Positions 1-11,279 of a stretch of 64,000 nt of DNA are shown one piece after another. Positions within the stretch are counted from its first letter, which is position 1. Every line of letters begins with the position of its first letter. The notes under the pieces are model-generated. The model worked only from the letters and a program-made list of their open reading frames with translations, made no database searches and was not told where the DNA came from. A program made the position numbers and the translations under genes. The DNA comes from Hippopus hippopus (taxonomy: Eukaryota > Mollusca > Bivalvia > Cardiida > Cardiidae). The stretch is from the NCBI GenBank assembly GCA_946811185.2, contig OX328113.1, positions 17,940,521-18,004,520 on the forward strand, written 5' to 3'.

Positions 1-243
1 ATTGTTTGGTAAAGGGTTAAACCATTTAGTTTTAGGAAAGAAATTTATCAATGAAACTTAAAGAAATCTTCTAATGATAAACTATATTCCTGTCCTGTAT
101 TGTTGTTTAGGACTTTTAGTGTATATACAAGTGAAACATATATCCATGTTTGAGGATAAAAATGTATAAACCGAACACAATAAATTTGCCATTCACCCAG
201 ATGAATCAATCAGTATCAACTGCTTCATTGACAGTCCTAAGAC
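1..243. other. No gene seen
   Basis: A+T-rich sequence. The first bases (TTTGGTAAAGGGTTAAACC) look like the right end of a family A element that starts before the window. Nothing else is recognised. Confidence 0.5.
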
Positions 244-244
244 C

Positions 245-444
245 TGGGTCTGTATTTACAAACCTTTCTTTAGATTGTTCTTCATCTTATTCTCCAAGAT
301 TTTCTATATTCGAAAGTAACACAACTTCTGATTGGCTAAACCATTGGTTTAGCCAATCAGAAGTTGTGTTTCTTTCAAATATAGAAAAATCTGGAGTGTA
401 AGACTAAGAATGTTCTTAAGAATGGTTGGTGAACACGGATTCTG
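245..444. repeat. Family F foldback element, copy 1
   Basis: A palindrome of about 200 bp centred on TGGCTAAACCATTGGTTTAGCCA. The outer ends read GGGTCTGTATTTACAAACC and GGTTGGTGAACACGGATTC. Three more copies occur in this window with the same ends and centre, so it is a dispersed foldback MITE. Confidence 0.85.
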
Positions 445-552
445 ACCACTGTATTGCAGCAGTAGATAAATTGCTAGCAATGTAAAATACCAACTATATG
501 CACAGCTTATGATCTGTGTTTTTGTTTTGAATAGGCCAGTATTGGTAAACAA

Positions 553-1181
553 ACTAGAGGCGCTTGAGCGCCTGTATCGCTCCACAGGCCTGATATTTCT
601 ATAATGGCGAAAGGAAGTTTTTAACAATTATCATTCAATCCTGCATTTTAGCTCACTGAAGAAACAATTTGGTAGACAACCACCATAGGAACTTACCTGC
701 AAAACAACAATGAAATCCAATGAATAGTTTTAGAGAAGAAATTTTTCAAAGATTTTACTTTATACCATAAAAGGAAAATGAGTCTCCCATAAAAGCCATG
801 TTTTTTGACAGATCTTTTTTTTTTAAAGGAATTCTGTAAACCTGTATCTAAGGAACATTCCTGCAAAATAATAATGCTATCCAAATAGCGGTTTGGGAGG
901 AGAAGATTTTTAAAGGTTTTTTACTTTGGTTGCAACCAGAATTCTTCATGGAACACAATTATTTGAAGGAATTTGAAAGAGGACCACCAAAGGAACATTC
1001 CTGTGAAATTTGGTAAAAATCCAGTCAATAGTTTCTGAGGAGAAGTTTTTTAAAGAAAAAGTTTACGGATGCACGCACGGACGAATGGACGAACGGACGA
1101 ACGAACGGACGGACGGACAGACGCACGACGGACACAACGCCATGACAATAGCTCGCTGGCCTTCGGCCAGTGGAGCTAATA
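553..1181 (+). mobile_element. Pearl/HINE-like element, copy 1
   Basis: It starts ACTAGAG with a subterminal hairpin (GGCGCTTGAGCGCC) and contains three imperfect units of about 140-160 bp (starting near 689, 852 and 991, each with GGAACWTWCCTG). It then has a GGAC/ACGG microsatellite (1065-1130) and a terminal hairpin (CTGGCCTTCGGCCAG). This architecture is that of bivalve pearl elements, non-autonomous relatives of Helentrons. A nearly identical copy lies at 31392-32020. Confidence 0.75.
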
Positions 1182-1566
1182 AACTGCAATTATAGCAATT
1201 ATCGCGTTTGTATTATAACATACTGAACAAATCATGTTTCTCTGCTGTGATTATTTCTCATTAACCCTTCACATGCCTCTCAATACTTAATTTGCTTTTG
1301 GTGACAATCTAGATTAAGGTCAGACTGCACAATATCTGGAATCTGATCTTCGATCTACACTGCCAATCATGTTGAGATATTCTGGTTGAAAGCAGGTGTA
1401 AAATTTTACTTGCTTGTCGTTATTTTTCTTGCCTAAAACTGACTGTTTTGCATATTCAGCCCTCTCAGGGCTGATTAATTGTAACCCAGAGTAAGTGAGA
1501 GATATCTGATCAATCTAATGGTTAATTAATAACACATGTAGTGACCAGCCTATACACAGAGTCATA

Positions 1567-1798
1567 TATTTATATTGTTTGTTTGTTTGAATGATGTTTT
1601 ATGCTGCTTTCAACATTATTTCAGTCATATCACGGCAACAGCTCACATATTCATGTTTTCTTGGGTTTCACCAGTACTAGGCTTGGGCTCTGAAGTGTCT
1701 TGCCCAAGGACACTCCTGTGAAAAAACCCAGTGGGCTCGAACCCGTGGCCTCCACGTCACGAGTCCTACACCTAAGCACTGAGCCACACAAGACCCCT
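1567..1798 (-). mobile_element. tRNA-headed SINE with 9-bp target duplication
   Basis: Read on the minus strand it begins with TGGCTCAGTG (A-box-like) and has GGGTTCGAGCCC (B-box-like) within the first 70 bp. AGAGTCATA flanks it on both sides (1558-1566 and 1799-1807), a good target-site duplication. Confidence 0.82.
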
Positions 1799-2085
1799 AG
1801 AGTCATAATACCAGCCAATATTTCGGTATAGTTTAACTGTGATAGTTAATGACCTTTTCTTACATTGTTTTTGAAACACATCTTGCTCAGGGTGGTTAAA
1901 ACTGGGCATTGTCTGGGAAAAAAAGCACTAAATGACTTCATTAACACTGATTGCAAAAGCACCTAACTTTGTCCTTTGCATGCCAACCATTCAATAATTA
2001 TGATTAATCAAAAATGAACAGAACAACCTAATCATTGGGGAAAAACTTCAATTCTTGTACCCCATTATTTTCCATCACAACTTCA

Positions 2086-2299
2086 TTAAACCCTTTACCA
2101 AAGAATTCTCTGTATTCACGACCTTGAGGAAGGGGCCTTTGAAAACATTATGAGTAAAGAAAAAATGCAATCACTCCTTTTTCTACAATGTTTTCTACCC
2201 TGTCAAAAAAGTTTAGTTCAGTTTTCCCACTTTCACATTTGTTGCCTGCAAAACTCAATTTGGGAGAGTACAAAAATGTATTGTTAGGGAAAGGGTTAA
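2086..2299 (-). repeat. Family A MITE, reverse copy, diverged
   Basis: It begins TTAAACCCTTTACC and ends AAAGGGTTAA. The central hairpin is degraded (ATGAGTAAAGAAAAAATGC against TTTTTCTACAATGTTTTC). Confidence 0.8.
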
Positions 2300-2334
2300 C
2301 TCATTACCCATTGAAACAATTTAGAAACAGTTCA

Positions 2335-2720
2335 ATAAAGTAACAATAAAGCCCAAAAGTAAACAAAGCTGGTGTTTAAATGCATTTGAATTTATATCAT
2401 ACCATTTAAAAGTATGGATATTATTGTAGAGATGACAATCTGTCATTGTACAGTCGGTCCAAGTGTTAGTTGCTGACAGAGAAATTAATTTCAAATCTAA
2501 GTTAAAACCTGCCAGGTAGCTGTGTCTCTTGTTTATTTTTTTGCCTGATTTTAAAATTCTTTTTTCTGCTAGGAACTTACATATGGCCCGACCACATAAT
2601 AACAGATTGTCATCTCCACAATATTTTTCATACTTTTACATGGTATGATTTAAATTTAAATGTATTATGACACATGCTTTGATATTTTGGTCTTTACTGG
2701 GCCTTTAAAGCATCCTCTAA
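2335..2720. repeat. Family G imperfect palindrome, copy 1
   Basis: Arms share AGTATGGATATTATTGTAGAG (as near match), GATGACAATCTGT / ACAGATTGTCATC and TGCTGACAGA / TTCTGCTAGG around the centre. Similar sequence recurs at 10152, 22318 and 35330. Confidence 0.65.
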
Positions 2721-2893
2721 AATATAGGCAAGGCATGTACTTCTTATTTCCATTTGTGGAACTTTTAAAGTTAAGCGTGTTTATACCTACTACGGTGACC
2801 ATGTGTGAACAAGAATCAATGAACTGCAATCAAACACAGCCATTTGCACGAAAAGCGGCACATTTCATTGAAATGTAGCATCAAAAAAGTATA

Positions 2894-3471
2894 TTAACCC
2901 TTAGGCTGTTAAGCTTGACTCACTGACCTTTTGCGGACAGTGTAGATCAATATCAGACTGCACAGAATGTGCAGTCTGATCTTGGATCAATACTGTCCAA
3001 TAAAAAGATATTTTCTTCCGAAATATAAGTTTAAAATATCATTATTTGGGTCTTTATTATCGGCTTGAAAGTTTCATTTAAGGTAGTAGACCGCTAATGG
3101 AAAACAGCTATTTCCACAGTAATATTATCCTACAAAATTTGCTATGATTAAAAATGAGTATTGTTGTACTACTTTAACCGAGCCACTTTTTCCTTTTTTT
3201 CCTTCTTAGAATTATCATTTATAAATCTAAAACCACTATATTCTCATTACAAAGGGAGATGATAATTACCTCCCTTTTCAGGAAACTAACAAACGTATCA
3301 ACAAATAATTTCAAGATAGACATCAAAGGAGTTTCTGGTCGGTTAAAAATGTGCAAAAGTATTATATCAGTATAAATCCTTATTTATCAACTAACAAGAA
3401 ATTTTATTCCATGTTGCACTAGAAGCATTAGGGGTCCACTACCTTAACTTATTTAGCAGGGTAAGGGTTAA
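2894..3471 (+). repeat. Family C TTAA element, interrupted by family D
   Basis: The ends are TTAACCCTTAGGCTGTTAAGC and AGCAGGGTAAGGGTTAA. The inner palindrome is AGACTGCACAGAATGTGCAGTCT. A 370-bp family D element sits at its TTAA (3078-3447); the other copies read straight through that site. Confidence 0.75.
3078..3447. repeat. Family D TTAA element nested in family C
   Basis: The inverted ends are TTAAGGTAGTAGACCGCTAA and TTAGGGGTCCACTACCTTAA. The host reads GTTTCA[TTAA]...[TTAA]CTTATTTAGCAG, which fits a TTAA target duplication. No coding capacity. Confidence 0.75.
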
Positions 3472-3530
3472 GGCTTTCATTTCTCATTTTCTTTTCCTGT
3501 TACCTGTTAATTAATGATTTGGCTTTCTTA

Positions 3531-3672
3531 CAGGCACATGTAGGTTCTGATAATATCGCACGGTGTCTCTTGACTTCTTTATTTTCTTACCATATATGGC
3601 CAAGAGTGCTAAAAGAAAGATAACTCTATTGGACTGGTGATAATAAGACTTAGTGTTGATAATTTATGTATT
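3531..3672. repeat. Direct duplication, left unit
   Basis: About 140 bp from CAGGCACATGTAGG to TTGGACTGGTGATAATAAG, repeated 273 bp further on (3804-3940). Half of a family A element lies between the units. Confidence 0.7.
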
Positions 3673-3803
3673 AACCCTTTACCAGACAACAGAATTTTAG
3701 CCTTTTCCAAATTGAAAGCATTTGCAGACAACAATTTCAATGTGGCTCAAATAATGCAATTTTTCTTTGATAGGGTAGAAAACATTGTGTGAAAAGGATA
3801 AAA
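3671..3803 (+). repeat. Family A MITE, forward, left half only
   Basis: It starts TTAACCCTTTACCAGAC and stops inside the left hairpin arm (GAAAACATTGTGTGAAAAGG), where the duplicated flank begins. Confidence 0.75.
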
Positions 3804-3940
3804 CAGGCACATGTAGGTTTAGATAATATCGCGCTGTCTCTCTAGACTTGTTAATTTTCTTACCATATAATGTGCAAGAGTGCTTAAAGAGAGATAACTC
3901 TATTGGACTGGTGTTAATAAGTAATGATAATTTATGGATT
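3804..3940. repeat. Direct duplication, right unit
   Basis: Second copy of the unit at 3531-3672, with scattered substitutions and small gaps. Confidence 0.7.
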
Positions 3941-4084
3941 AAGGGTTTATGTACACAAATATAAGACACCACATTGTGGCAAAAGTGGAAATAACTGTTA
4001 AGGAGCAATTTTCCCTTTTGCAATAAGTTTTAACAAAACATTTTCTAACATACTAAAGAGTTTCCCAGTGGCAAGTAATCGATT

Positions 4085-4316
4085 TACCCATTTACCCAAA
4101 CAATCTGATGATTTATGATCTTGCAGAAAAAGGCTATTTAAAACATTGTGAAAACATTGGGAAAAGAGAAAATACTGCTAACCAGCATTTTCTCCTTTTC
4201 CCACAATAATTTATAGCCTAACAGAAACAAAGATCATCATTTGAGCCAATTTGTTGTTTTCGCAACTGCTCTTTATCTGGTTAAATCTAAAATTTTGTCG
4301 TCATGTAGAGAGTGAA
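4085..4316 (-). repeat. Family A MITE, reverse, diverged
   Basis: The hairpin GGGAAAAGAGAAAATACTG / CAGCATTTTCTCCTTTTCCC is recognisable; the ends have decayed (TTACCCATTTACCC). Confidence 0.65.
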
Positions 4317-4507
4317 CAGTAGTCATTTTGTTATCTATTCACAGATGGCACTATCTAGAGCTGCCAAACAAAGCCTTGTATTATCCTAAAACAGATTGAT
4401 AAAACACAAAACATCTTGTTCCAATCAATATGAGGGACAGAGATTTCCTTTTCATCTTCTCTATGGGGAATTTTCTTGTCAGAGGAAACTGTGAACATTG
4501 TGCTGAC

Positions 4508-4585
4508 TTGGAAACTGACTTCTCTCTGTCTCTTTTTTCTGTCTCTCTCTTTGTCGCTCTCACTGTCTGTCTGTATCTCCCCCCC
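4508..4585. repeat. CT-rich low-complexity tract
   Basis: Runs of TCTC, CTGTCT and CCCCCCTCCC. They account for overlapping low-complexity minus-strand ORFs here. Confidence 0.7.
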
Positions 4586-4589
4586 TCCC

Positions 4590-4783
4590 AAAAAAAATGA
4601 TTGAACAAAAAAACTTTTTCGTATGACTGCAATAACTGGATTCTTCTTTGAATGGAGAGAAAATATTGTGTAAAAAGATAAAAATGTTGGGTACCAGTTT
4701 TTTTTTTTTTCTTTTCCCACAATGTTTTCGATAGCCCTCTTCCTCAGGTTGATAAAACACCAAATTATTTAGTACAGGATTAA
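4590..4783 (+). repeat. Family A MITE, forward, left end lost
   Basis: It retains GAAAATATTGTG, a poly-T-expanded right arm and the right end CTTCCTCAGGTTGATAAAAC ... GATTAA. Confidence 0.6.
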
Positions 4784-5054
4784 AGACAAACACCAGAGCA
4801 CCACTTTACAATTGGTCATATTTTACATCTTCCTCTTTACAGAATAATTTGGTTGGGTCCCACTGGACCTTTAAAAAGGGGTCATGATCCCAATTACATT
4901 TATCTGTCTGACCAAGTCCGGAAATTTTTATATATTATTATCTCAAATTCTGTTGCTCTTTCTGAAATTACCATTCTATAATTCATGCAACGTCATGAAC
5001 ACATAAGAACAAATCAACTAAATTTGTTGCCTATCTCACGCAAATAATTATGCC

Positions 5055-5251
5055 TGTCTCAGGTGGGAACATTGTGGGAAAAGAAGAAAATGCTGTAAAC
5101 CAGCATTTTTTTTCTTTTCCCAAAATATTTTTTACCCTTTCAAAGAAAAATCCCATGATCATATGAGTCATGAGTAATTTGTCATCTGCAATGCTTCCAA
5201 TTTAGACTTTAGACAAGTCTAAAATTTCGTCATTTTGTAAAGACCTTAATA
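5055..5251 (-). repeat. Family A MITE, reverse, left end lost
   Basis: The hairpin GTGGGAAAAGAAGAAAATGCTG is followed by TCATCTGCAATGCTTCCAA, the GACAAGTCTAAAATTTCGTC side, and CTTAA. Confidence 0.65.
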
Positions 5252-5252
5252 C

Positions 5253-5497
5253 AGCATGTAGAAGTATTGCCATTGCTGTAATTGAGAGGCTTGGTACCAC
5301 CTTGCATTTAGAAGTACTGCTATTGCTGTATCCCAAAGCTGGGTACCACCTGATGCATTTATAAGTATTGCTATTGCTGTATTCAGAGGCTAGGTACCAC
5401 CTGCATGTAGAAGTACTGCTTTTACTGTCTTCAGAGGCTGGGTACCACCTTGCATGTAGAAGTATTGCTTTTGCTGTATTCAGAGGCTGGGTACCAG
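5253..5497. repeat. Minisatellite, about 50-bp period, five units
   Basis: Units start GCATGTAGAAGT or GCATTTATAAGT near 5253, 5304, 5354, 5403 and 5452. Each contains TTGCTGTA and GGTACCACCT. Confidence 0.85.
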
Positions 5498-6640
5498 CCT
5501 AGTGGATAACAATCTTTTTACATTACTTCCTGAGTTAAGGCTCTTTGACAACAACAATTGAGATAATCTGATTGTTCAGGAACCATAATCTTATCATTTC
5601 CTGTTAGATCCTCGAAAGGAAAAAGAATCTTGCAGAGAAAAAAATCTAATCTTGAGACAAATTAATGAAGCAGACAGTGAATGGAATCCAATAGTTGATT
5701 TGTTGAATCTGAGGTTTTCATGATTTTTCAATCACGAGTAAATCTTCAGACTGTCTGGTATGAATACAAAATACTGGACAAATATAAATATTATTAGAGC
5801 ATCAGATGCAGACTTAGTTTCACAAGACAAATTCCCAACAGCTCATATATTGTATGAAATATCATAATTCTATACTTAGAGCTTTTGGATTCAGACAACA
5901 CAGTCCAATTTTTTGGTCATCTTGTATTCTGACCTTGACCTTGTATTTAATCCTGCTTCTGCGCTGAAAATGTCCATCCGAGGGGGGGGGGGGTAGGGGT
6001 GTGAGTACTCTCTTGTTCACACAAGAAATGTACCAAAATTTTTTTCAATTTCTTTGAGCAAATCTTTCTGCAGTGGGAAAACAATTACTATCAATTTTCT
6101 TGGCATATCTGGTTTTCTGGCATTTGATGCTGCTTTCAACAATACTTTTGTCATGGCATCAGGCAAATTTTATATATCCACACTCTCGTAATTTTTTTTT
6201 TTCAACCTTTATCTACACAAAACTGGCTCAGTTTTCCCAAATAAAAACTCATCTTTTTATGCTTGCAAAGAAAAAGATATTTAGAAGCATTAATAATGTT
6301 ATAAAAAAATTTTGATTCATCATAAAAAAATCTAAATATGCTCATTTAAAGTGCCTTTCACAACTATTATTGCTTTTGTGGCCAATACAGATCAACATCA
6401 GACTACAAAAAAACATACTGTTCCATTTGCCAGGACCTTCTACACAAAAGCAACATTTGAAATTACAACAATTCAGGTCTTGCCAGTACTTCCCATGGGC
6501 ATAGCCAGGATTAAAATATTCATATGCACAGTGAGGCATGAAACACCGATGTGGAAGGGGGTAGGAGGGTGGCATTTATTGTAAAGCATAGTCATAATTG
6601 CATCAATTTGACATAGCTATTTATTTTGCAAAGACATGCA
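5498..6640. other. No gene seen; A+T-rich unique sequence
   Basis: It contains an 11-G run near 5982-5994 and several poly-A/T runs. Short ORFs here have no recognisable composition. Confidence 0.5.
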
Positions 6641-7760
6641 GATCTAGAGAAAAAATCAATTCATGTATAAGATAATTAGATTAACATCTTTGGTTTGCAG
6701 AATTTTTCTATACACATATGCATATTGTGCTTAAAAGGCACTACGCCCTTGTTTTCTGACTGAAAATGTCTGTTTGGTTTATTCAGGCCTAAAACGATTA
6801 GCCTTAAAGAGCTGGAACTGATGTTGCATCCACTGCAGATCAAGATAAAAGTGCACAGAAAATACAGTCTGATCTTGGGATCTGCATTGTCTGCTAATTT
6901 GTTACACATTCTGGCCAAAGCAACCATAGCCTACATCTTACTTCGTCTGTATTGAAGGGATTTCCATTTTGAAACAATGCCAGTCATTAATTTTGATCTT
7001 AAACATGGCGGTGCCCTGTAAATGGATTAGCAACGGCAACAACAGCCACAGTGATAAGCAACCTGTTGCTGAAAAATGCCAACGTAGTTGACAGACTGAT
7101 TTATGAAATAAATGTACAACCGTTTGTCATCAGAAATGTATTTAGAGAGAGATTCCCACAGAAAATTGTGACTAGTGTTTGCTTTCTAAGTGGATTGTTA
7201 TGACTTTAAGAACAGTGAAAATGTGTACTTCCAGCGAAGAAATGTGCTGTGTAGGTGCATATCAAGCAACGTGATACAGCCAAGGGTCTAGATCAATGGA
7301 TCACCTGGGGTTTAAAGAATGGGGTGATTTCATGCATTCAGAGCTCTATGCGTTGACAAGACTTCAATTCTATATCTCTTTAAAGGTGGCCCTTCAGATT
7401 TTGGGACGAAAATTTTACAAAAATACAAAAAAATCATCCTTATACTCCCAAAGCCTTTTAATTTTCATTCATAAAACCCCAGTAGTCGAAAACCATCCGA
7501 CAATAAGAGAAATTAGAGATTTACTACGGCCCAGGTCGACACCAATGGGAAACACGGTCTATTTTTACATGAACGACTCGCTCATTTACATACCAGAAAT
7601 ACACAGACGAAGCTTCAAACATAGCGTCCGAAGAAGACATCATGGAAAATAATCACATGTTTGTTATGTTATGGAATTTAGGCGTCATTAGTCATGTGCC
7701 AGTCACTTGACATTCCCACAATGCTTTTTTGATTTCTGGCGTGAAATCTAAAAATACCTT
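6641..7760. other. Mostly unassigned, with a family C fragment
   Basis: 6805-6910 carries the family C motif (GATCAAGATAAAAGTGCACAG ... CAGTCTGATCTTGGGATC, in pieces). An ORF of 118 codons at 7296-7652 has no recognisable domain and no splice or codon support. Confidence 0.45.
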
Positions 7761-7929
7761 AAGAGGCTACGTAGCCTTTTAAGGGAACACCATCAAAAAA
7801 AATTTTTTTTTGTAATTTTATGATTCTTAATTATTGATGATTTGTATTATTTTTTCATATAAATTTCAGTGATATATATATTTTTTAATTTGGTGAGATG
7901 TGAAAAATCTAAATACCCACCTTTAAAAA

Positions 7930-8140
7930 ACAACAATAATTTACATTTGTCCAAAATGAAAGCATTTGCACATGAAAAAAAAAATGTCGCTCAAGTAACA
8001 GGATTTTCCTATGAAATAGAAAATATTGTGGGAAAAGGAGAAAATGCTGGAGACCAGCATTTTCTCCTTTTCCCACAATGTTTTCCAAAGTTTTTTCCAC
8101 CAAGGTCAGTTTAAACTTAGGGTTGTGTGGTAAAGGGTCA
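7930..8140 (+). repeat. Family A MITE, forward
   Basis: It has the GTCCAAAATGAAAGCATTTG side, an almost perfect hairpin (GTGGGAAAAGGAGAAAATGC / GCATTTTCTCCTTTTCCCAC) and the end GGTTGTGTGGTAAAGGGT. Confidence 0.85.
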
Positions 8141-8287
8141 GCAAGGCTTCAATTCTGTGAAATGGTAGAAAACATTGTGGGAAAAGGAGAAAATTCTGGT
8201 AACCAGCACTTTCTCCTTTTTCCACAATGTTTACAAAAGCTTTTCCCACCAAGGTCAGTAAAGCTTAGGATTGTGTAATAAAGGGTC
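8141..8287 (+). repeat. Tandem duplicate of family A hairpin and right end
   Basis: The segment from AAGGCTTCAATTCTGT through hairpin and right end repeats the preceding copy. The same GGTCAG-AAG-CTT-AATTCTGT junction appears at both ends of the unit (8137 and 8285). Confidence 0.8.
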
Positions 8288-8599
8288 AGTAAGACTTTAA
8301 TTCTGTTATCCTAGGAACACTTAAAGTACAGCAGCTGCTTTTCTCCAGTAACTCATTTTGCTCATGTACCTCTACAAGTAATCTGACATATAATTATGGT
8401 GCCCCAAATTAGGCAATTAGCCTTATGAATTCTGTATCCAGTTTTGACACTGGCTATGATTTATTAATAGAGTTCTCATAAATATAGTAATCTAATAGCC
8501 AGCTATATTGGTCAGTCAGGCCTGGAAAATGGAATGATCAGTTATGTTCTGCTTCATATCTTCAGGACACGATCATTCCCTTCTGTTCATCCCATAGAT

Positions 8600-8799
8600 T
8601 TAGTCTTTACCTAACAACAAACTTTAGACATGTCCAAATTGAAAGCATTTTTAGATGGCAATTTTATTGTGGTTTGAATGATGGGATTAGTCTTTGCATG
8701 GTTTTAAAACTTGTTGAGGAATGGAGAAAATACTACTTTTCCCATAATGTTTTCTCATCTTCAGGGTTGTTAAAACACAACAGTATGTGGTTAAAGGTT
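8600..8799 (+). repeat. Family A MITE, forward, hairpin partly deleted
   Basis: The left side GACATGTCCAAATTGAAAGC is present. The centre is shortened to GGAGAAAATACTACTTTTCCC. The right end is GGTTAAAGGTTAA. Confidence 0.7.
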
Positions 8800-9140
8800 A
8801 ATTCTTTACCAAACAACAAAGCATTTTGCAAGCTGAAATAAAGCTGAAATGATGGAAACCATCTTTGAAAGTTAGAAAATATTGTCCTAAAAGACTTATT
8901 CCTTCGGAAATGAATTTACAGCCAATATACGGGTAACTTAAGGGTTGTTAAAACACAAGGCTGTAGGGTAAAGGGATACAGTAATCCTTTACTGAACAAC
9001 AAGGCATTCTGACGGTGAAGGTGAAATAATAGAAACTGTCTGTGAACGTCAGAAATATTGTGGGAAAAGGCCTATTCCTTGGGGCATAAATGTGCAGCCA
9101 ATATACAAGTGATGTTGAGAACTGCTTCTTAAGTCTGGAT
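8799..9140 (+). repeat. Two tandem diverged units related to family A
   Basis: Two units of about 182 bp (from 8801 and 8983) keep CTTTAC-AACAACAA-GCATT and AATATTGT but carry a different centre, ATTCCTT...GCAGCCAATATAC. A divergent subfamily not seen elsewhere in the window. Confidence 0.6.
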
Positions 9141-9245
9141 TTTATCAACCTGAATAAAGGTCTTGAATGCAAAAGGGGAAATAACTGTTCAGAAGATGTC
9201 TGCTGTAGGACTGGGTAAAAATGTCCACTGGTGAAAATAAATAAA

Positions 9246-9502
9246 TGAGCCATGCTCTGTGAAAAGGGTCCAAGATGCATTTGCAAAAAGTATCAACCCA
9301 CGTCAGCCTGCACAGTCCGTGCAGGCTGACCTGGGTTGAAACCTTTTGCTTTTGGTCAATTTTCTGCATGTCCATGGACCAGTCTACCACACGATTTAGT
9401 CGGTTGTTATACAAAATAGACTTCATGGTCCATGATCATGTGATGACTTGCATGGTATCATGCATCAGAGATGCATTAAGCCCCCTTTTGCCAGAACATG
9501 GC
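9246..9502. repeat. Family B MITE, full copy
   Basis: The inverted ends are GAGCCATGCTCTGTGAAAAG and CCTTTTGCCAGAACATGGCT. It has an inner palindrome CAGCCTGCACAGTCCGTGCAGGCTG and another at CCATGGACC / GGTCCATG. Confidence 0.8.
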
Positions 9503-10151
9503 TAAAATCATACCAGCATCCAATCACCTCTTACTCTATTTCAAATTAAACTAATTTGTTTGTGGTTTTACAGATTTTATACACATTTGAAGGTTATTTC
9601 AGTCATAATTCAGTATCAGATAGCAGACAAAAGACAGGAATTGGTGCAGTCTGATCTTGACCTCAGGTGTTTCAAAAGGTATCCAAATTGTCATTGGCAG
9701 TGACAGAGTTCAAGCCTGTACTGTTAAATACACAAAACATACATTTTCACTTTCTATGCAGTCTGTTCTTGGTGTACTGTCCAAATATAAGTACATGTAT
9801 CTAAAATTGTGCTAAGCATATTTACTAATGAGTACTGCAGTTACATCAAAACTGAATGATCTGTTGAAATCATCCCATGACTGAACTAGAACTGTCACAG
9901 CTGACAAAGCCGTCCCCCATCAGTTGCCTTGTCACTGGACCATGGAAAAAAACATTCAAAGGGCCATAACTCCTATAACAGTTGACCAAACATAATTAAA
10001 ATTGCACTTGTACAAGTTCCCATCATAACTAATGAAGGCTTCCACTGAATTTTAGTCAAATCTGTTGGAACTGTAGGTGCTGGAGGAGAGGATACAAATT
10101 TGCATCTATAGATGGACGACAGTTCAGAAAGGCACACAGACAGCCCCAATA
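9503..10151. other. No gene seen; decayed repeat traces
   Basis: 9640-9660 has a family C trace (GTGCAGTCTGATCTTGA). 9960-10140 resembles the tail half of a pearl-like element (GGGCCATAACTCCTATAACAG, GGATACAAATTTGCATC). Confidence 0.45.
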
Positions 10152-10505
10152 TTTGCCAAAAGTAAACAACACAGGTATTAAAATGCATTTTGAGTTATAC
10201 TATTTTAAAGTATGTAAATTACTGTGTAAATGACAATCTGTTATTGTGCAATCAATTCAGGTTTTAGTCCCTGGCAGAAAAATGAATTTCAAACGAAGGT
10301 CAAAACTTGCCAGGTCACTAATCTTTTGTTTACTTATTACTTGATTTTATAATTCATTTTTCTGCCAGGGTCTAACACTTGGACTGACAGTACATTAACA
10401 GATTGTCATCATCACAAAAATTTCCGTAATTTTGAAAGGTATGCTTTTAATTTAAGGGCTTTTAACACATGCATTGTTTATTTTTGGTTCTTACTGAGGT
10501 TTTAA
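10152..10505. repeat. Family G imperfect palindrome, copy 2
   Basis: AAATGACAATCTGTTATTG and AACAGATTGTCATCATC, with CCTGGCAGAAAAATGAATT and AATTCATTTTTCTGCCAGG, form the paired arms. Confidence 0.7.
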
Positions 10506-11160
10506 TAATAGAAATTCAACTATGTCTGAAGGCAAGTTTATAGAGACAAACCCAAATTTCCAGAACTCGGAACCTCATTTTCCCCTGAATTGGCCGTCCA
10601 TAATATAAGTGCCATGTCTGATGAATGTAACATTCCTGACGAGATTAGACTTGGATGTGACAGAAGGGTCAGTCAATAGTCATTATCGCTTAGACCGATT
10701 TGTGCAACACAAGGGGCTTTTGCGGACACTGCAGATGAAGATGAGACTGCACAGGATGTGCAGGCTGATTACTGATTTACATTGTCCAATACTACTACTA
10801 CTCATGGTCAAAATGGCCCTAAGATTGTGTTAGATAGGTTTTTGTTAAATGAATGAAAGTGCTTTTTTTCTTTACTTACTGGACTAAGAATTAGTCGATA
10901 ACAAATGGTCTGAAATGACCAGTTAGCCCATTAGGTATTTGGGAAAACAAAACAACTGGCTCATCAACAAATTTCTTTGACAGTTTTATCTTTTTTTCGG
11001 TTATTGTGACTTTCTTATGCAACAACAGTAAACTGTTACTGTATTATTCATACATAATTCATACTTCTGTTATAAATGGTGTTTAAAACCATTTGAAACA
11101 AAATTTCAATAATAACTACTGTAGCAACAGCTTTTACATTTTTGTACCAAATATTTCTGT
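10506..11160. other. Family C fragment and unassigned sequence
   Basis: 10690-10800 carries AGATGAAGATGAGACTGCAC / GTGCAGGCTGATTACTGATT, a rearranged family C centre. The rest is not recognised. Confidence 0.45.
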
Positions 11161-11164
11161 GTTT

Positions 11165-11265
11165 TAACATCTAGAAGATGAAGGTTTTTAAAAAACATTG
11201 TTGGAAAAGGAGAAAAAGACAGAAAGCAGCAATTTCTCCCCCTTTCGCAATAATCTCTACTTTTT
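11165..11265 (-). repeat. Family A fragment, reverse
   Basis: Only the hairpin region remains: AAACATTGTTGGAAAAGGAG and TTTCTCCCCCTTTCGCAAT. Confidence 0.6.
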
Positions 11266-11279
11266 CAACTAGAAGATTG

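Noticed and set aside
1730..1798. tRNA genes at the SINE heads (also near 14750-14815, 40651, 46160-46225, 55930-56010)
   Set aside because: A- and B-box-like motifs are present but no complete cloverleaf with acceptor stem can be drawn. The sequences continue as SINE bodies and repeat many times.
4355..4793. Overlapping minus-strand ORFs rich in Lys, Arg and Glu
   Set aside because: They follow from the CT-rich tract at 4508-4585 and a family A copy; three frames are open at once.
7296..7652. 118-codon plus-strand ORF in the repeat-rich left region
   Set aside because: No recognisable domain, no splice or start context, and the surroundings look like decayed repeat (TAAAGGTGGCCCTTCAG). Kept as unassigned.
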